Positions 51,440 through 62,000 of a stretch of DNA of 64,000 bases are shown piece by piece. The DNA is from an uncultured Latescibacterota bacterium (lineage in GTDB: Bacteria > Latescibacterota > UBA2968). A program made the position numbers and the translations under genes. Position 1 is the first letter of the stretch, and each line of letters starts with the position of its first letter. Where the stretch lies: positions 229,339 through 293,338 of the forward strand of contig OX638329.1 in the NCBI GenBank assembly GCA_951812755.1. The letters are read 5' to 3'. The notes beneath the pieces were generated by a model. That model had not been told where the DNA came from and made no database searches. It worked only from the letters and a program-made list of their open reading frames with translations.

Positions 51440-52957
51440 ATGAAGCACTACGCGCACATCATTATTCTTGCATGCCTCTTGCCGTGTACCTGCACGGCCT
51501 ACGAACTTATCGGCACAGCGACATTATCTGAAACACTCGTCGCACAGCACTACACCATCAACCCCAGGCTCGACGCCGTCATCGTCGTCGATCGCACCAC
51601 CTCGTCCTTTGAATACCAGACCTTCTACTGCGCGGGTTCCGCAGATGAAGCCGAAGGCAAACAAGGACGGCTCCACTTTTTAGAACATATTATGATGGGC
51701 AGAGGAAGCTATGAGCCGGGCGAACTCAACCAGATTATCGCCGACAATGGCGGGCAAAGACACGCCGCGACATATTATCATTTCACGCGCTTTACACTCA
51801 GATTTCCAAAGGACAAATTTGACCTCGCTGTCGAGATAGACCGCAACATATATTACGATACAGTAATCGATGAAGAAGTCGTGGAAAAAGAAAAAAAGAT
51901 CGTACTGACAGAAAGAAGTCAAAGAATGACACAATCAACACGTCGATCTTCGAATTATTTTTATGGCCTAATCTATGGAAAGAAAAATTTTAATGGCCTT
52001 GGCGCAGAGACATTTATCCAACAACTCGAACCCGTTGGCTTGAAAGATTACTACGAAAATTTCCTGCGCGAGCAAAAAAGACTCATCGTCATTATCGGCG
52101 ATGTGGATATCGACCATGTCCTCACCAAACTCGACGAAGCTTATGGCAATGATATAACACCTGTCAAATTGTACGCGCGGCCATCCCCCAACCGCGACGT
52201 GCTTGGAAAGAGATTAAAAAACTCATCAAAAACTCTCAGTCTTACCATATTCAGAAAAGGCTGGTACACCCCCAATTTAGGCAATCGCGACTATGCGGGT
52301 CTGCTCATTGTGGAACGTCTGCTGGAAAAGCCCTCAAATTCCCTGCGCGCTTCTCTGGTCGATTCTCGGCTCGCAAAATCTTTCAACGTCTCAGTAGGCA
52401 GCTTTAAGGGATTCGGCTTGATGACTTGCTATGCAGAACTGCCCCATAACACATCCCGAAATACGATCCAGGACATGATCCATGTGGCATTGGTAAACCT
52501 GAAAACCATTTCTGATGCAGAATTCAATGCCGCCCGAAACCGGCAGTTGACCAACCTGTATGCCGCGTTTTACAACCGCTCGAGCATGGCGAATTCATTT
52601 GGCGGCGCATTTGCCCACGCCGATGATCCCTTGCTATATCCAAAATTGATACAAGACCTCAAATCCATCCGCGCAGAAGATATTCCGCGCCTCATCGACG
52701 AATATCTGACCGATGACAATTCGATCACGCACTCCCTCACAGAGATAGAAAAAAAAGAACCGGCTCCGCGAAGATCCCTGCAATTTGGGCACTATACAGT
52801 TATAGTATTGACAGTGATCGGTGCTATAACCCTGTTAGGCGGTATTGTCGCACTGTATGGATGGGGAACAAAAGAATGGCGGAAAAAGGCCAGGACGACT
52901 TTCTCCTCTTCTCAAAAGGTGATACTCAATGAAGCGACTTTTAACCCCGATATTTAG
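51440..52957 (+). CDS. M16 metallopeptidase, active subunit, membrane-anchored
   Basis: 505 aa. Signal peptide (HIIILACLLPCTCTA), zinc motif HFLEH (79-83) with downstream glutamates in VVEKEKKIVLTER (148-159), and M16 fold features such as LKDYYENFLREQKRLIVIIG. A C-terminal hydrophobic helix (YTVIVLTVIGAITLLGGIVA) suggests anchoring, with a positive tail. The next gene starts 29 bases before its stop and encodes a paralogue without the zinc motif, as in active/inactive M16B pairs. AT-richer than its upstream neighbour. Confidence 0.9.
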   Translation: MKHYAHIIILACLLPCTCTAYELIGTATLSETLVAQHYTINPRLDAVIVVDRTTSSFEYQTFYCAGSADEAEGKQGRLHFLEHIMMGRGSYEPGELNQIIADNGGQRHAATYYHFTRFTLRFPKDKFDLAVEIDRNIYYDTVIDEEVVEKEKKIVLTERSQRMTQSTRRSSNYFYGLIYGKKNFNGLGAETFIQQLEPVGLKDYYENFLREQKRLIVIIGDVDIDHVLTKLDEAYGNDITPVKLYARPSPNRDVLGKRLKNSSKTLSLTIFRKGWYTPNLGNRDYAGLLIVERLLEKPSNSLRASLVDSRLAKSFNVSVGSFKGFGLMTCYAELPHNTSRNTIQDMIHVALVNLKTISDAEFNAARNRQLTNLYAAFYNRSSMANSFGGAFAHADDPLLYPKLIQDLKSIRAEDIPRLIDEYLTDDNSITHSLTEIEKKEPAPRRSLQFGHYTVIVLTVIGAITLLGGIVALYGWGTKEWRKKARTTFSSSQKVILNEATFNPDI

Positions 52958-54269
52958 CTTTATTCTACTTGGTACCCTACCTGCGTTTGCCGAAATTCCC
53001 AACCACCACATCTTTCATCGCATCGACAAACGCGCCCCCCTCACCAAAATTGAGATCGTCTTTCTCGGCGCGGGAACCGGTGTGAACCCCCCTTCGCAAA
53101 TTGGCCTTGCAAAAACAGTCGGAAAATTGATTTGGGAGACGGCAAAAAAACAGGGGCACCTGGATCAACTCGAAGCATTGGGCACCCATCTGAATATCAC
53201 GACCAGCACTGAATACCAGACCATCTCCATTTATGGCTTATCCGAGAACAGTGGCAAAGCAATAGAAATAGTCCGCGATATGATATATAATCTCGCGTTT
53301 ACAGAGTATGATCTGAAATATGTAAAAGCACAACTAAGTGCTGATTACAAAGATGGGATCAAAAGCGGAACCAATATCTATACACTAATGAGAAACCTGG
53401 CACTGTCACAAACCCTTGGCGTCGCGAAAACGCGCTCATTAAAAACGCTGAATGATCTCTCATTAGAAGACGCCAGACAATACGCGGATCGGCTCCTGAA
53501 AACAGACGTGGTATTCTTTAAGGTCATCTCAGACCGCGATTCCACTGAAATTGCGAACGCACTTCGTCCCCTGACAGAAGAAAGGAAGAGGCGCGGACAG
53601 GCGGGTGGATTTGTACATTCATTGAATTTACCATCAACAAATGCTAAAGTTGGTCCCACGGCTTTTATTTTTGAAAATTATTCACACATAAAAAATGTAT
53701 TCTGTCGTTGGATGATCCCCTGCGGCCGCACGGGTGAAGAAAACTATATACCAAACATGATATCGGACACACTTGGCGGATCTCCTAACAGGTTGCTCTA
53801 TAAATATTTCAGAGAAGAATTGAAATTGGTCTATGGGACTTCTTCCCGGTATCTATCCGAACAAAACGCCCGATATATCGAAATTTACGCCGATCCCCAG
53901 CTCCATAACAGCGAAGAATTGATCACAAAAATGGCCGACTTCATCCAAAACCTGCCCGACGACCCTCGCTTTTGGGAAACACTCAAAGAAGAGCGCGAAA
54001 CTGACGATATATCTTTTGTCCACGACAGAACACCACAGCAGAGACTCAACCGCGCGGTAAACAGAGCCATTTACAAATCACCGCGCCGCAAAGGCGGCTC
54101 TGATGCCGTCACCGATGATGAAGTGCGCGCCTTTCTCAAAAAATACTTTGTGCCACAAAATATGATCATGATCTTCCTCGGCCCCAAGGATCACATTACC
54201 AAAATCCTGAACACCCATTTGCCCAAAGTCGATATTCGCGTTCATAATGTCAAAGAATTGATTGAGTGA
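52929..54269 (+). CDS. M16 peptidase-like subunit, zinc motif lost
   Basis: 446 aa. Signal peptide (LLTPIFSFILLGTLPAFA). M16 domain: LTKIEIVFLGAGTGVNPPSQ, IGLAKTVGKLIWETAKKQ (where HxxEH would be) and ALGTHLNITTSTEYQTISIY. Second domain FRTG-like CGRTGEENYIPNMISDTLGG, EELKLVYGTSS. Lacks His ligands, so it probably assists the active partner. Overlaps the upstream gene by 29 bp in another frame. Confidence 0.88.
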   Translation: MKRLLTPIFSFILLGTLPAFAEIPNHHIFHRIDKRAPLTKIEIVFLGAGTGVNPPSQIGLAKTVGKLIWETAKKQGHLDQLEALGTHLNITTSTEYQTISIYGLSENSGKAIEIVRDMIYNLAFTEYDLKYVKAQLSADYKDGIKSGTNIYTLMRNLALSQTLGVAKTRSLKTLNDLSLEDARQYADRLLKTDVVFFKVISDRDSTEIANALRPLTEERKRRGQAGGFVHSLNLPSTNAKVGPTAFIFENYSHIKNVFCRWMIPCGRTGEENYIPNMISDTLGGSPNRLLYKYFREELKLVYGTSSRYLSEQNARYIEIYADPQLHNSEELITKMADFIQNLPDDPRFWETLKEERETDDISFVHDRTPQQRLNRAVNRAIYKSPRRKGGSDAVTDDEVRAFLKKYFVPQNMIMIFLGPKDHITKILNTHLPKVDIRVHNVKELIE

Positions 54270-54304
54270 AGTTGCTTCACACTTCCTACTGCGCCCTGAG
54301 CAGG

Positions 54305-57300
54305 TTATTCTGCAACATCAATGATGGCGATGCTCACCACAACACTCACCTGCCCACCCTTGCCATCGCTCACCCGCACGATTGGGGAATACCACTTCCT
54401 CGCCTCAAAATTATACGCCGCTTTCGTCAGAAGCTGACCTGCACTCGCATCAATAGTAAAATACTCGGCATCCACACCCCATAGGCTATAGGTGAGAGGT
54501 TCACCATCGGCACTGGCCGCTGAGATCGGATCTCCTATCGACTGTCCCGATAGCGTGTTCTCTTCTACGAAGCGCGTCACGGGAAGCTCTGAGGTAAAAA
54601 CCGGCATCTGGCTCACCTCTTTGCCGAAGTTATCAACAAAAATCAGAAAATCCGGAATCCCTATCTCCTCATTCTTATCCAGATCGTATTTTGTCTCATA
54701 TCTCTCTTCACCTTCTTTTAATCCGAACACATCCACAAAGAGCAAAAAGTCGGGGATATCTATCACTCCATTCCCGTTAAAATCTGGAGAAGGACCACTG
54801 ATCGGTGAGGCAACTGAAAACCCCTGTAAGGCTACACTGAGAAACATCGGGATGGTCTCGGACTGTTCTCCCAACAGCTTAACCCGCACCAACCGTATCT
54901 CTGTCTCTGAAAGCGCATCCGTCGCACGAAAGCGAAGTGTGCCCACAAGACCACTATCGACCCTTGTCTCTCTTAACGTCATCCCAAGAGTCACAAAATC
55001 CCTGCCAGAAAGCGCAGATGTGCCAGATAATACCTCACCCAGCCTGAACCCTTCATACACCACCTGCGTCCCATCGTATTCAAAGCGCACGGAAAGATCG
55101 TTTACTGGAATCGCTTGAAGACCCTTGCCGAAAACCTGAATAGATACAAGGCTGTCAAGCGAGACACCTATAAAAGACACGAACTGCTCCCCTTCAGCAG
55201 CATCCAGATCCAGAGAAAGAGAAAGAGAAAAACCATCTTGCGAAATCAGCGGACTGGTCTGCACCTTACTCAGTTCTGACCAGTCGCCATCACCTGAAGA
55301 ATTGCTCGCACGCACCTGGATCTCGTATTCCGTATCGGGATTCAGCCCCAGGATGATCGCTCTCGTCCCCCTGACATCCTGAGGACCGTCTATAAAGTCT
55401 CCTGTGCTGCCCTCCCGGTAGCGCAGGTCATAGCTCGAGACGACCGATCCTTCTGGCGCCTGCCAGTTGATGACCATACTGGTTGCCAATGCCCGCGTCA
55501 CCATAGGCGTGTCAGGCGGAGGAGGTGGCGGAGGAGGTGGCGGTGGCGGTGGCGGTGGTGGCGACGGTGGTGGCGACGGTGGTGGCGGTGGTGGCGGTGG
55601 TGGCGGTAGTGGCGGTAGTGGTGGCGACGGTGTTACGGACTCGTCGTCGGTGATCGTACCGGTCACCGTCAGGCTCGTCGCACCACCCGCCAGGATCGCG
55701 TTCTGCGCGTTGCTCAACCGTACTCTGAAGGTCTTCTCCTCTACCGTATCATCCACATCGTCGTCGATAATCGATACAGTGAAGGTCTGCGGTACCGTGC
55801 TATTGGCCGGGAAGGTCAGCGTGCCGCTCGTCTGCGTGTAATCCGTCCCCTCTCTCGCTGTACCGTCCGCGGTCGAGTACTCCACCGTCACATCCTTGCT
55901 CGTCGCCTGACTCAGCCTCACTTCAAACACCATGTTCCCGACGTCCTCTGCCGCACGCTGGTCCGCAATCGCCAGCACTGGCGTGTCATTCTCGATGATC
56001 GTCACCGTCACGGGATCTGCCGTCACTGAGCTATAATCCCCTCCGCTCACACTATGCCTTAGCGTCACCGGGCTGTCCGTCAGGGCATCGTCGTCTTCGG
56101 CTACGTGTACAGTCACGGTCTGCGCTGTGCTCCAATTGTCCACCGTGAACGTCATCGGCGACCCACTCACGCTCACGTCCCCAGAAGCACCCGAAACCGT
56201 CACGGTCACAGCGTCGGTCGGCTGTGAATCCAGCTCCATCGCGTAGGTATTGCTCCCATCCTCCTGCACATTCAGTGCCGTCGGCAACACTGTCACCCCT
56301 CGCGCGTCATCGTCGGTGATCGTACCGGTCGCCGTCAGACTCGTCCCACCTCCTGCCAGAGTCGCGTTCTGCGCGTTGCTCAACCGCACTCTGAAGGTCT
56401 CTTCCTCATCCTCGTCCTCCAGATCGTTAATAATCGGCACACGGATCATCTGCGTGAGCGTCCCGCTCGAGGAAAAGGTCAGTGACCCATTCGTCGCCGT
56501 ATAGTCCTCGTCCACTGTGGCTGTACCATTTATGGTCTCGTATTCCACCGTCACCTCAGCACTGCTGGACACACTCAGCCTCACTTCAAACACCATGTTC
56601 CCGACATCCTCTGCCGCACGCTGGTCCGCAATCGCCAGCACTGGCGTGTCATTCTCGATGATTATCACCGTCACGTCATCTGCCTGCACCGAGCCGTAGT
56701 CACCGCCGCTCACACTATGCCGCAACGTCACAGGCGCATCCACTACCGCATCCTCGTCTTCGGCCGCGTTCACCGTCACGGTCTGCGCCGTGCTCCAATT
56801 GTCCACCGTGAACGTCATCGGCGACCCACTCACACTCACGTCCCCAGAAGCACCCGAAACCGTCACGGTCACAGCGTCGGTCGGCTGTGAATCCAGCTCC
56901 ATCGCGTAGGTATTGCTCCCATCCTCCTGCACATTCAGTGTCGTCGGCAACACTGTCACCCCTCGCGCGTCGTCGTCGGTGATCGTCAACTCTACGGCGG
57001 ACGGCCCGCTCACCCCTTGTGTATTGGTCGCCGTCGCCGACACTGTCACCGTCCTGTCGGGCGCATCCACATCGTTGTCTTTCGCCGTGATCGTCACCGT
57101 TCCAGTGCTGCTGGTCTCACCCGCCGCGATCGTCAGGGTCTGGTTAGTGCTGACCGTGAAGTCCCCCGCCACCGCCGGACTCACCGGATCCGCCAACACC
57201 GTCACAGTCGTCGCCACAATCGAGATTTGGTCGAGCTGCGCCGTCACCGTGCTGGACCCGCCGTCCTCGCCGATCGAGGTCGGGTCCAGTTCCAGGGTCA

Positions 57301-58735
57301 CCGTCGGCGGCGTGTTCTGCGTCGCGATCCTGGTCACTTCATCCGAGGGAGTGCCAGCCCCGCCTGCGTTCAGTGCCCTGACCCGGTACCGGTAGGTCTC
57401 TCCCAAAGTTACGCCCGTGTCGATGTAGGTCACGGCGACCGGACCGTGAGCATAGGTGTCCCGGACATATACTTCTTCCGGGGCTGTTCCGACTTTGCGT
57501 AGAATCTGATAGCTGGTGGGAGCACCGCCGCTGGTAGGCGGGACCCAGGTGAGCTGGATGGCACCGAACACAGAAGTTGCCGTCAGTCCGGTAGGGGTGC
57601 CGGGACTTGACGGACGTTGGTACACAATCTCAGTATCGGCGGTGTGCGCGGGGTTGACCCGCTCCAGCCTGGTGAGGGGTGCCAACAAGTACGGCGAAAA
57701 GGGATAGCCTGGATTGTCAGCCAGGTACAGCCGCCAGAGTTTGGGCAGATTCTCGAACACACCGTGCGGTAACGTCTCCAGTTTGTTCTTAGCCAGAAGC
57801 AACTCCTGCAGTTTGGACAAATTTCCGAACACATCCGAATCCAACGTGCTGATATTGCTGATTCTCAAGTCCAATACCTTGAGGCTGCTGAGCCTTCGAA
57901 ATATGCCGGAAGGCAAGCTCGTGAGGTCAAGACGGCTCATGAGCAGCTCTTCCAGATTCGTCAACTGGTCGAAAGTGCCCGCTGGCAACTCCCTCAGGGG
58001 TGTAGTGCGGAGGTACAGAGTCTTCAGTTTGCGCAGTTCGTCAAACACGCCGGCCGGGAGAGAGGTTAACTCTGAATTCCCGAACAGGAGCAGTTCCTCC
58101 AGGTTGGTCAGTTGGTCAAACTCATCCGCGCGCAACGACTCCAGCATAGTGTCGTACAGGTGCAGGACTTTCAGTTTAGCCAGTTGGTCGAACACGCCCT
58201 CTGGCAACGTTGTTAGCGGGTTGAGGCAAAGGTCCAGGGTCTCCAGCTTCGTTAGCGGGTCGAACACGCCAGCCGGGAGCGTCTTCAGTTGGTTGGTCTC
58301 CAGCACCAGCTTTGTCAGGCTGGTCAGTCCGGCAAAGTCACCGGCCTGCAGCGATTCAATATTTTTCTCTGCCAGGTCGAGGGTCCCTATCGCCGCCAGT
58401 TGGGTGGGTGGAACCAGCGCGCAATCGGTGGCGGCGACTTGCGCCAATATCCCGTCCTCTACTTGTTGAGTGCGGTCACAAATGTTGACCGTCAGCGTTA
58501 TCTTAGCTGCGTTGGACCCGTTGCTGGCCGCTGCCCCCCCAACGCTTCCGCCCATCGTGTCCGCCACCGCCTCGGGCGCCTCCGGGACTGTCTGCGCCTG
58601 CACGCCATGTATCGAAGTCAGAATAAAGAAAAGGGAAAGGCACAACAGGACAAACGGACAGACAGCGTGGCGGAGGAATGAAAGGGGGTGGAGCAATAGA
58701 GAATAAATTATTGTATTTAAGGTAGTTGTGTTCAT
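54305..58735 (-). CDS. giant secreted LRR/Calx-beta/dockerin-like protein
   Basis: 1476 aa. Signal peptide to VQAQ; leucine-rich repeats ~112-365 (about 11 units, LTSLTKLVLETNQLKTLPAG); FnIII ~380-475; Calx-beta-like modules ~475-1030 (two near-identical blocks with VTVTVSGASGDVSVSGSPMT); proline tract ~1034-1073; FnIII ~1075-1155; cohesin-like ~1175-1310; dockerin-like EF-hand pair ~1315-1375 (DFNGNGVIDIPDFLLFVD, DLDKNEEIGIPDFLIFVD); and a C-terminal cadherin-like module ending IDVAE. Likely extracellular adhesin or scaffold. The last ~400 residues are shared with the next two genes. An operator-like repeat lies 56 bases upstream of the ATG. Confidence 0.85.
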   Translation of the reverse strand: MNTTTLNTIIYSLLLHPLSFLRHAVCPFVLLCLSLFFILTSIHGVQAQTVPEAPEAVADTMGGSVGGAAASNGSNAAKITLTVNICDRTQQVEDGILAQVAATDCALVPPTQLAAIGTLDLAEKNIESLQAGDFAGLTSLTKLVLETNQLKTLPAGVFDPLTKLETLDLCLNPLTTLPEGVFDQLAKLKVLHLYDTMLESLRADEFDQLTNLEELLLFGNSELTSLPAGVFDELRKLKTLYLRTTPLRELPAGTFDQLTNLEELLMSRLDLTSLPSGIFRRLSSLKVLDLRISNISTLDSDVFGNLSKLQELLLAKNKLETLPHGVFENLPKLWRLYLADNPGYPFSPYLLAPLTRLERVNPAHTADTEIVYQRPSSPGTPTGLTATSVFGAIQLTWVPPTSGGAPTSYQILRKVGTAPEEVYVRDTYAHGPVAVTYIDTGVTLGETYRYRVRALNAGGAGTPSDEVTRIATQNTPPTVTLELDPTSIGEDGGSSTVTAQLDQISIVATTVTVLADPVSPAVAGDFTVSTNQTLTIAAGETSSTGTVTITAKDNDVDAPDRTVTVSATATNTQGVSGPSAVELTITDDDARGVTVLPTTLNVQEDGSNTYAMELDSQPTDAVTVTVSGASGDVSVSGSPMTFTVDNWSTAQTVTVNAAEDEDAVVDAPVTLRHSVSGGDYGSVQADDVTVIIIENDTPVLAIADQRAAEDVGNMVFEVRLSVSSSAEVTVEYETINGTATVDEDYTATNGSLTFSSSGTLTQMIRVPIINDLEDEDEEETFRVRLSNAQNATLAGGGTSLTATGTITDDDARGVTVLPTALNVQEDGSNTYAMELDSQPTDAVTVTVSGASGDVSVSGSPMTFTVDNWSTAQTVTVHVAEDDDALTDSPVTLRHSVSGGDYSSVTADPVTVTIIENDTPVLAIADQRAAEDVGNMVFEVRLSQATSKDVTVEYSTADGTAREGTDYTQTSGTLTFPANSTVPQTFTVSIIDDDVDDTVEEKTFRVRLSNAQNAILAGGATSLTVTGTITDDESVTPSPPLPPLPPPPPPPPPPSPPPSPPPPPPPPPPPPPPPPDTPMVTRALATSMVINWQAPEGSVVSSYDLRYREGSTGDFIDGPQDVRGTRAIILGLNPDTEYEIQVRASNSSGDGDWSELSKVQTSPLISQDGFSLSLSLDLDAAEGEQFVSFIGVSLDSLVSIQVFGKGLQAIPVNDLSVRFEYDGTQVVYEGFRLGEVLSGTSALSGRDFVTLGMTLRETRVDSGLVGTLRFRATDALSETEIRLVRVKLLGEQSETIPMFLSVALQGFSVASPISGPSPDFNGNGVIDIPDFLLFVDVFGLKEGEERYETKYDLDKNEEIGIPDFLIFVDNFGKEVSQMPVFTSELPVTRFVEENTLSGQSIGDPISAASADGEPLTYSLWGVDAEYFTIDASAGQLLTKAAYNFEARKWYSPIVRVSDGKGGQVSVVVSIAIIDVAE
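55518..55635 (-). repeat. proline-codon tract
   Basis: Tract of CCN triplets (GGN on the + strand) encoding about 40 mostly proline residues that separate the Calx-beta part from FnIII. The matching tract in the next paralogue is at about 60265-60370. Confidence 0.9.
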
Positions 58736-58790
58736 ACGATATAAATAATGAATAATTGTAGATTATAATATATTATCAGAATTTTATATA

Positions 58791-58829
58791 AAACGTTTGC
58801 ATGTAAATAAACAATAAACGTTTGCATGT
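58791..58829. promoter_or_regulatory. two AAACGTTTGCATGT operator-like repeats
   Basis: Copies at 58791-58804 and 58816-58829, 25 bases apart, upstream of the - strand giant gene. AAACGTTT is a CG-centred palindrome like many LacI-family operators. The variant AAACGTTTGTAT lies at the same distance before the next giant gene (63509). Confidence 0.6.
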
Positions 58830-59057
58830 CAAAAAAAAAAGCGACAGACATATCACCTATTTTAAAAAAACAAATCCTATATTAAGGACCGTTATGGGTG
58901 AGCTAATGTCATGCCTACGGCATGTGTGTGCAACCCAACCAGCCCCTGTTCCCATCTCACTTCATACTTCTCACTTCACGCTTCTCAACAGCCCATCTCC
59001 CAAAACGCGTTCAAATCCTCCAACCCCATCCCCTCAATCCCCAACTCGCACTACTGT
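58830..59057. other. spacer between giant genes
   Basis: A-run at 58831-58840, small hairpin CATGCC-TAC-GGCATG at 58911-58925, and heptamer-like CACTTCATACTTCTCACTTC debris at 58959-58978. No gene. Confidence 0.6.
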
Positions 59058-62000
59058 CTATTCAGCAACATCAATAACGGCAATACTCACCACAACACTC
59101 ACACGCCTGCCTTTCTCATCGCTCACGCGCACGATAGGAGAATACCACTTCCTCGCCTCATAATTATACGTCCCGCTCGCCTCAAGCTGACCTGTACTCG
59201 CATCAATAGTAAAATACTCGGCATCCACACCCCACAGACTATATGTAAGCGCATCGCCATCGACACCCGTCGCTGAGATGGGATCGCCTATCGCTTGTCC
59301 CGATGCCGTGTTTTCCTCTACAAAGCGCGTCACAGGAGGTGCTGACGTGAAAACGGGCACCTGGCTCACCTCTTTGCCGAAGTGGTCAACAAAAATCAGA
59401 AAATCCGGAATCCCTATCTCCTCATTCTTATCCAGATCGTATTTTGTCTCATATCTCTCTTCACCTTCTTTTAATCCGAACACATCCACAAAGAGCAAAA
59501 AGTCGGGAATACCTACCACGCCATTCCCGTTAAAATCCGCAGAAGGCTCACCGACCAGTAAGTTAGGAGAAGACCCCTGTAAGGCTACGCTGAGAAACAT
59601 CGGGATGGTCTCGGACTGTTCTCCCAACAGCTTAACCCGAACCATCCGTATCTCTGTCTCGGATAGCGCATCCCTCGCGCGAAAACGAAGTGTGCCCACA
59701 AGACCACTATCCACCCTTGTATCACTATCAGGTAACGTCATACCGATATTCGCAAAATCCTTGCCAGAAAGCGCAGACGTGCCCGATAAAACAGGACCCC
59801 GCTTAAATCCCTCGTAAATAACCTGCGTTGCATCGTATTCAAAGCGCACGGAAAGATCGTTTACAGGAATAGCTTTAAGATTTCTCCCGAAAATCTGGAT
59901 AGATGCAATGCCGCCATCAGGAGAAACACCGAGAAAGGACCTGAACTGATCTCCTTCAGAATCATCTATATCCAGAGAAAGGGAAAATCGGTCACTCGGA
60001 ATGAGCGTGCTGGTACGCACCATGCCCAATTCTGACCACTCGCCATCGCCTGAAGAATTACTCGCCCGTATCTGGATCTCGTATTCCGTGTCTGGATTCA
60101 GTCCCAGAATGGTCATTCTCGTCCCGATTATATTCTGTGGACCGTCTATAAAGTCTCCTGTACTACCCTCCCGGTAGCGCAGGTCATAGCTCGAGACGAC
60201 CGATCCCTCCGGTGCCTGCCAGTTGATGACCATACTGGTTGCCAATGCCCGCGTCACCATAGGCGTGTCAGGTGGTGGCGGAGGCGGTGGTGGTGGCGGT
60301 GGTGGTGTTACTGGCGGTGGTGGCGGAGAAGGGGGTACTGGCGATGGTGGTGGTGATGGTGGTGTTACTGACTCGTCGTCGTCGAGGATCGTCCCGGTTG
60401 CCTCGCGGTCTGCTAAACCTGCGTTCTGCGCGTTGCTCAGTGTTACACTGAAGGTCTCCTCCTCGTCCTCGTCCTCCCGGTCGTTGAGAATCGGCACACT
60501 GATCACCTGTGTGAGCACCTCCCTCGAAGAAAAGGTCAGTGTCCCATTCGTCGCTGTATAGTCCTCAGCCGCTGTCGCTGTACCATTTGCAGTCTCGTAT
60601 GCCACCGTCACCGCATCGCTACTGGACACGCTCAGCCGCACCTCGAACACCATATCCCCGACATCCTCTGCCGCACGCTGGTCCGCAATCGTCAGCATCG
60701 GCGTGTCATTCTCGATAATCGTCACCGTCACGTCATCTGCCTGCACCGAGCCGTAGTCACCGCCACTCACACTATGGCTCAGCGTCACTGGAGTCTCCAC
60801 CAGCGCATCGTCGTCTTCGGCTGCGTTCACCGTCACAGTCTGCGCCATACGCCAATTGTCCGCCGTAACCGTCATCGGCGATCCCCTAACGCTCACGTCC
60901 CCAGAAGCACCCGCAACTGTCACGGTCACATCGCTGGTCGGCTGTGAGTCCAGCACCACCGTGTAGGTACTGCTCCCGCCCTCCTGCACATTCAGCATCT
61001 TCGGCGACACTGTCACCCCGCGTGCGTCGTCGTCAGTGACCACCACCGCAACGGAAACGACCGTGCCCAGCCTGTATCCCTCACCCGCTGTTATCTCCGC
61101 TGTGATCGCGCCGTCCGCCTCATCTACCTCGTCGGCTTGTGTCTCCACATTCAACGTGGCTGTCGCTGCGCCCTCGGCGAACGCAACCGTCGTTGAAGCC
61201 TGATACGAATCCGCGGTCTTGATGACCTTGCCCGTCTGGGTCACCTGCACATTGACAGTCAGTGCTTCCGTCGCCGAACCCGTTCGGGTCAGCGCAAACG
61301 CGACGGCGGTTCCCTCGGTGACCGAAGTCGTGCCACCACCGGGTGCAATGGTCACCGTCGGCGTCTCGATCTTCCGCGTCTCATTCTTCACGGCTTTGTC
61401 GGTCAGCACCGCTGCGGTGCGCCAGTCCCCACCCGAGTGCCGAAGCGCATTGGTTCCCGGGCTGTAACTCAGCGTCACCGCCTCACCGAACGCTACCCGT
61501 GAGGTCAGCGTCAGTGTCACGCTTTCATCCTGCACCGACACGGAGGAAACCGCCCGTTCAGCCCCATCTACCAGCACAGTGTACGCGTCCGGAGAAGGCG
61601 TGACTGTCGTCTCCAGAATCCCGGCGTAAGCCAAAGTCAACTCGGCGCCATCTACGGTTGCCGTCTTCAGCACTGGCCGCCACCGCGGGCGCGGTCCATC
61701 AAAGAGCACCAAATTCCGCCAATCTATCGCCTTAACATGCCCCCAGCGGATTTTCTGTCCCGAGCGGGGCATCGACTCCAGCACCGCCTGCAACCTGGTA
61801 CGGGCGACGCTGGATACACCGCCTCTCGGCAACGGATGCACTTCCTGCGGATCTACAGTCACATCGAAAAAATCTCCGTTGTTGTAGAGCTTGTACTGCT
61901 TGTCGCGGACGTACGTCACCGGGGGGTGATGCAGCGGATCGATGAAATGCCACGCATACGGGACTGGAAAATAGTAGGTGTAAATCCACTCGCGGGGCTG

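Noticed and set aside
55467..55841. Glycine-rich plus-strand protein
   Set aside because: Complement of the proline tract of the giant protein; low-complexity shadow.
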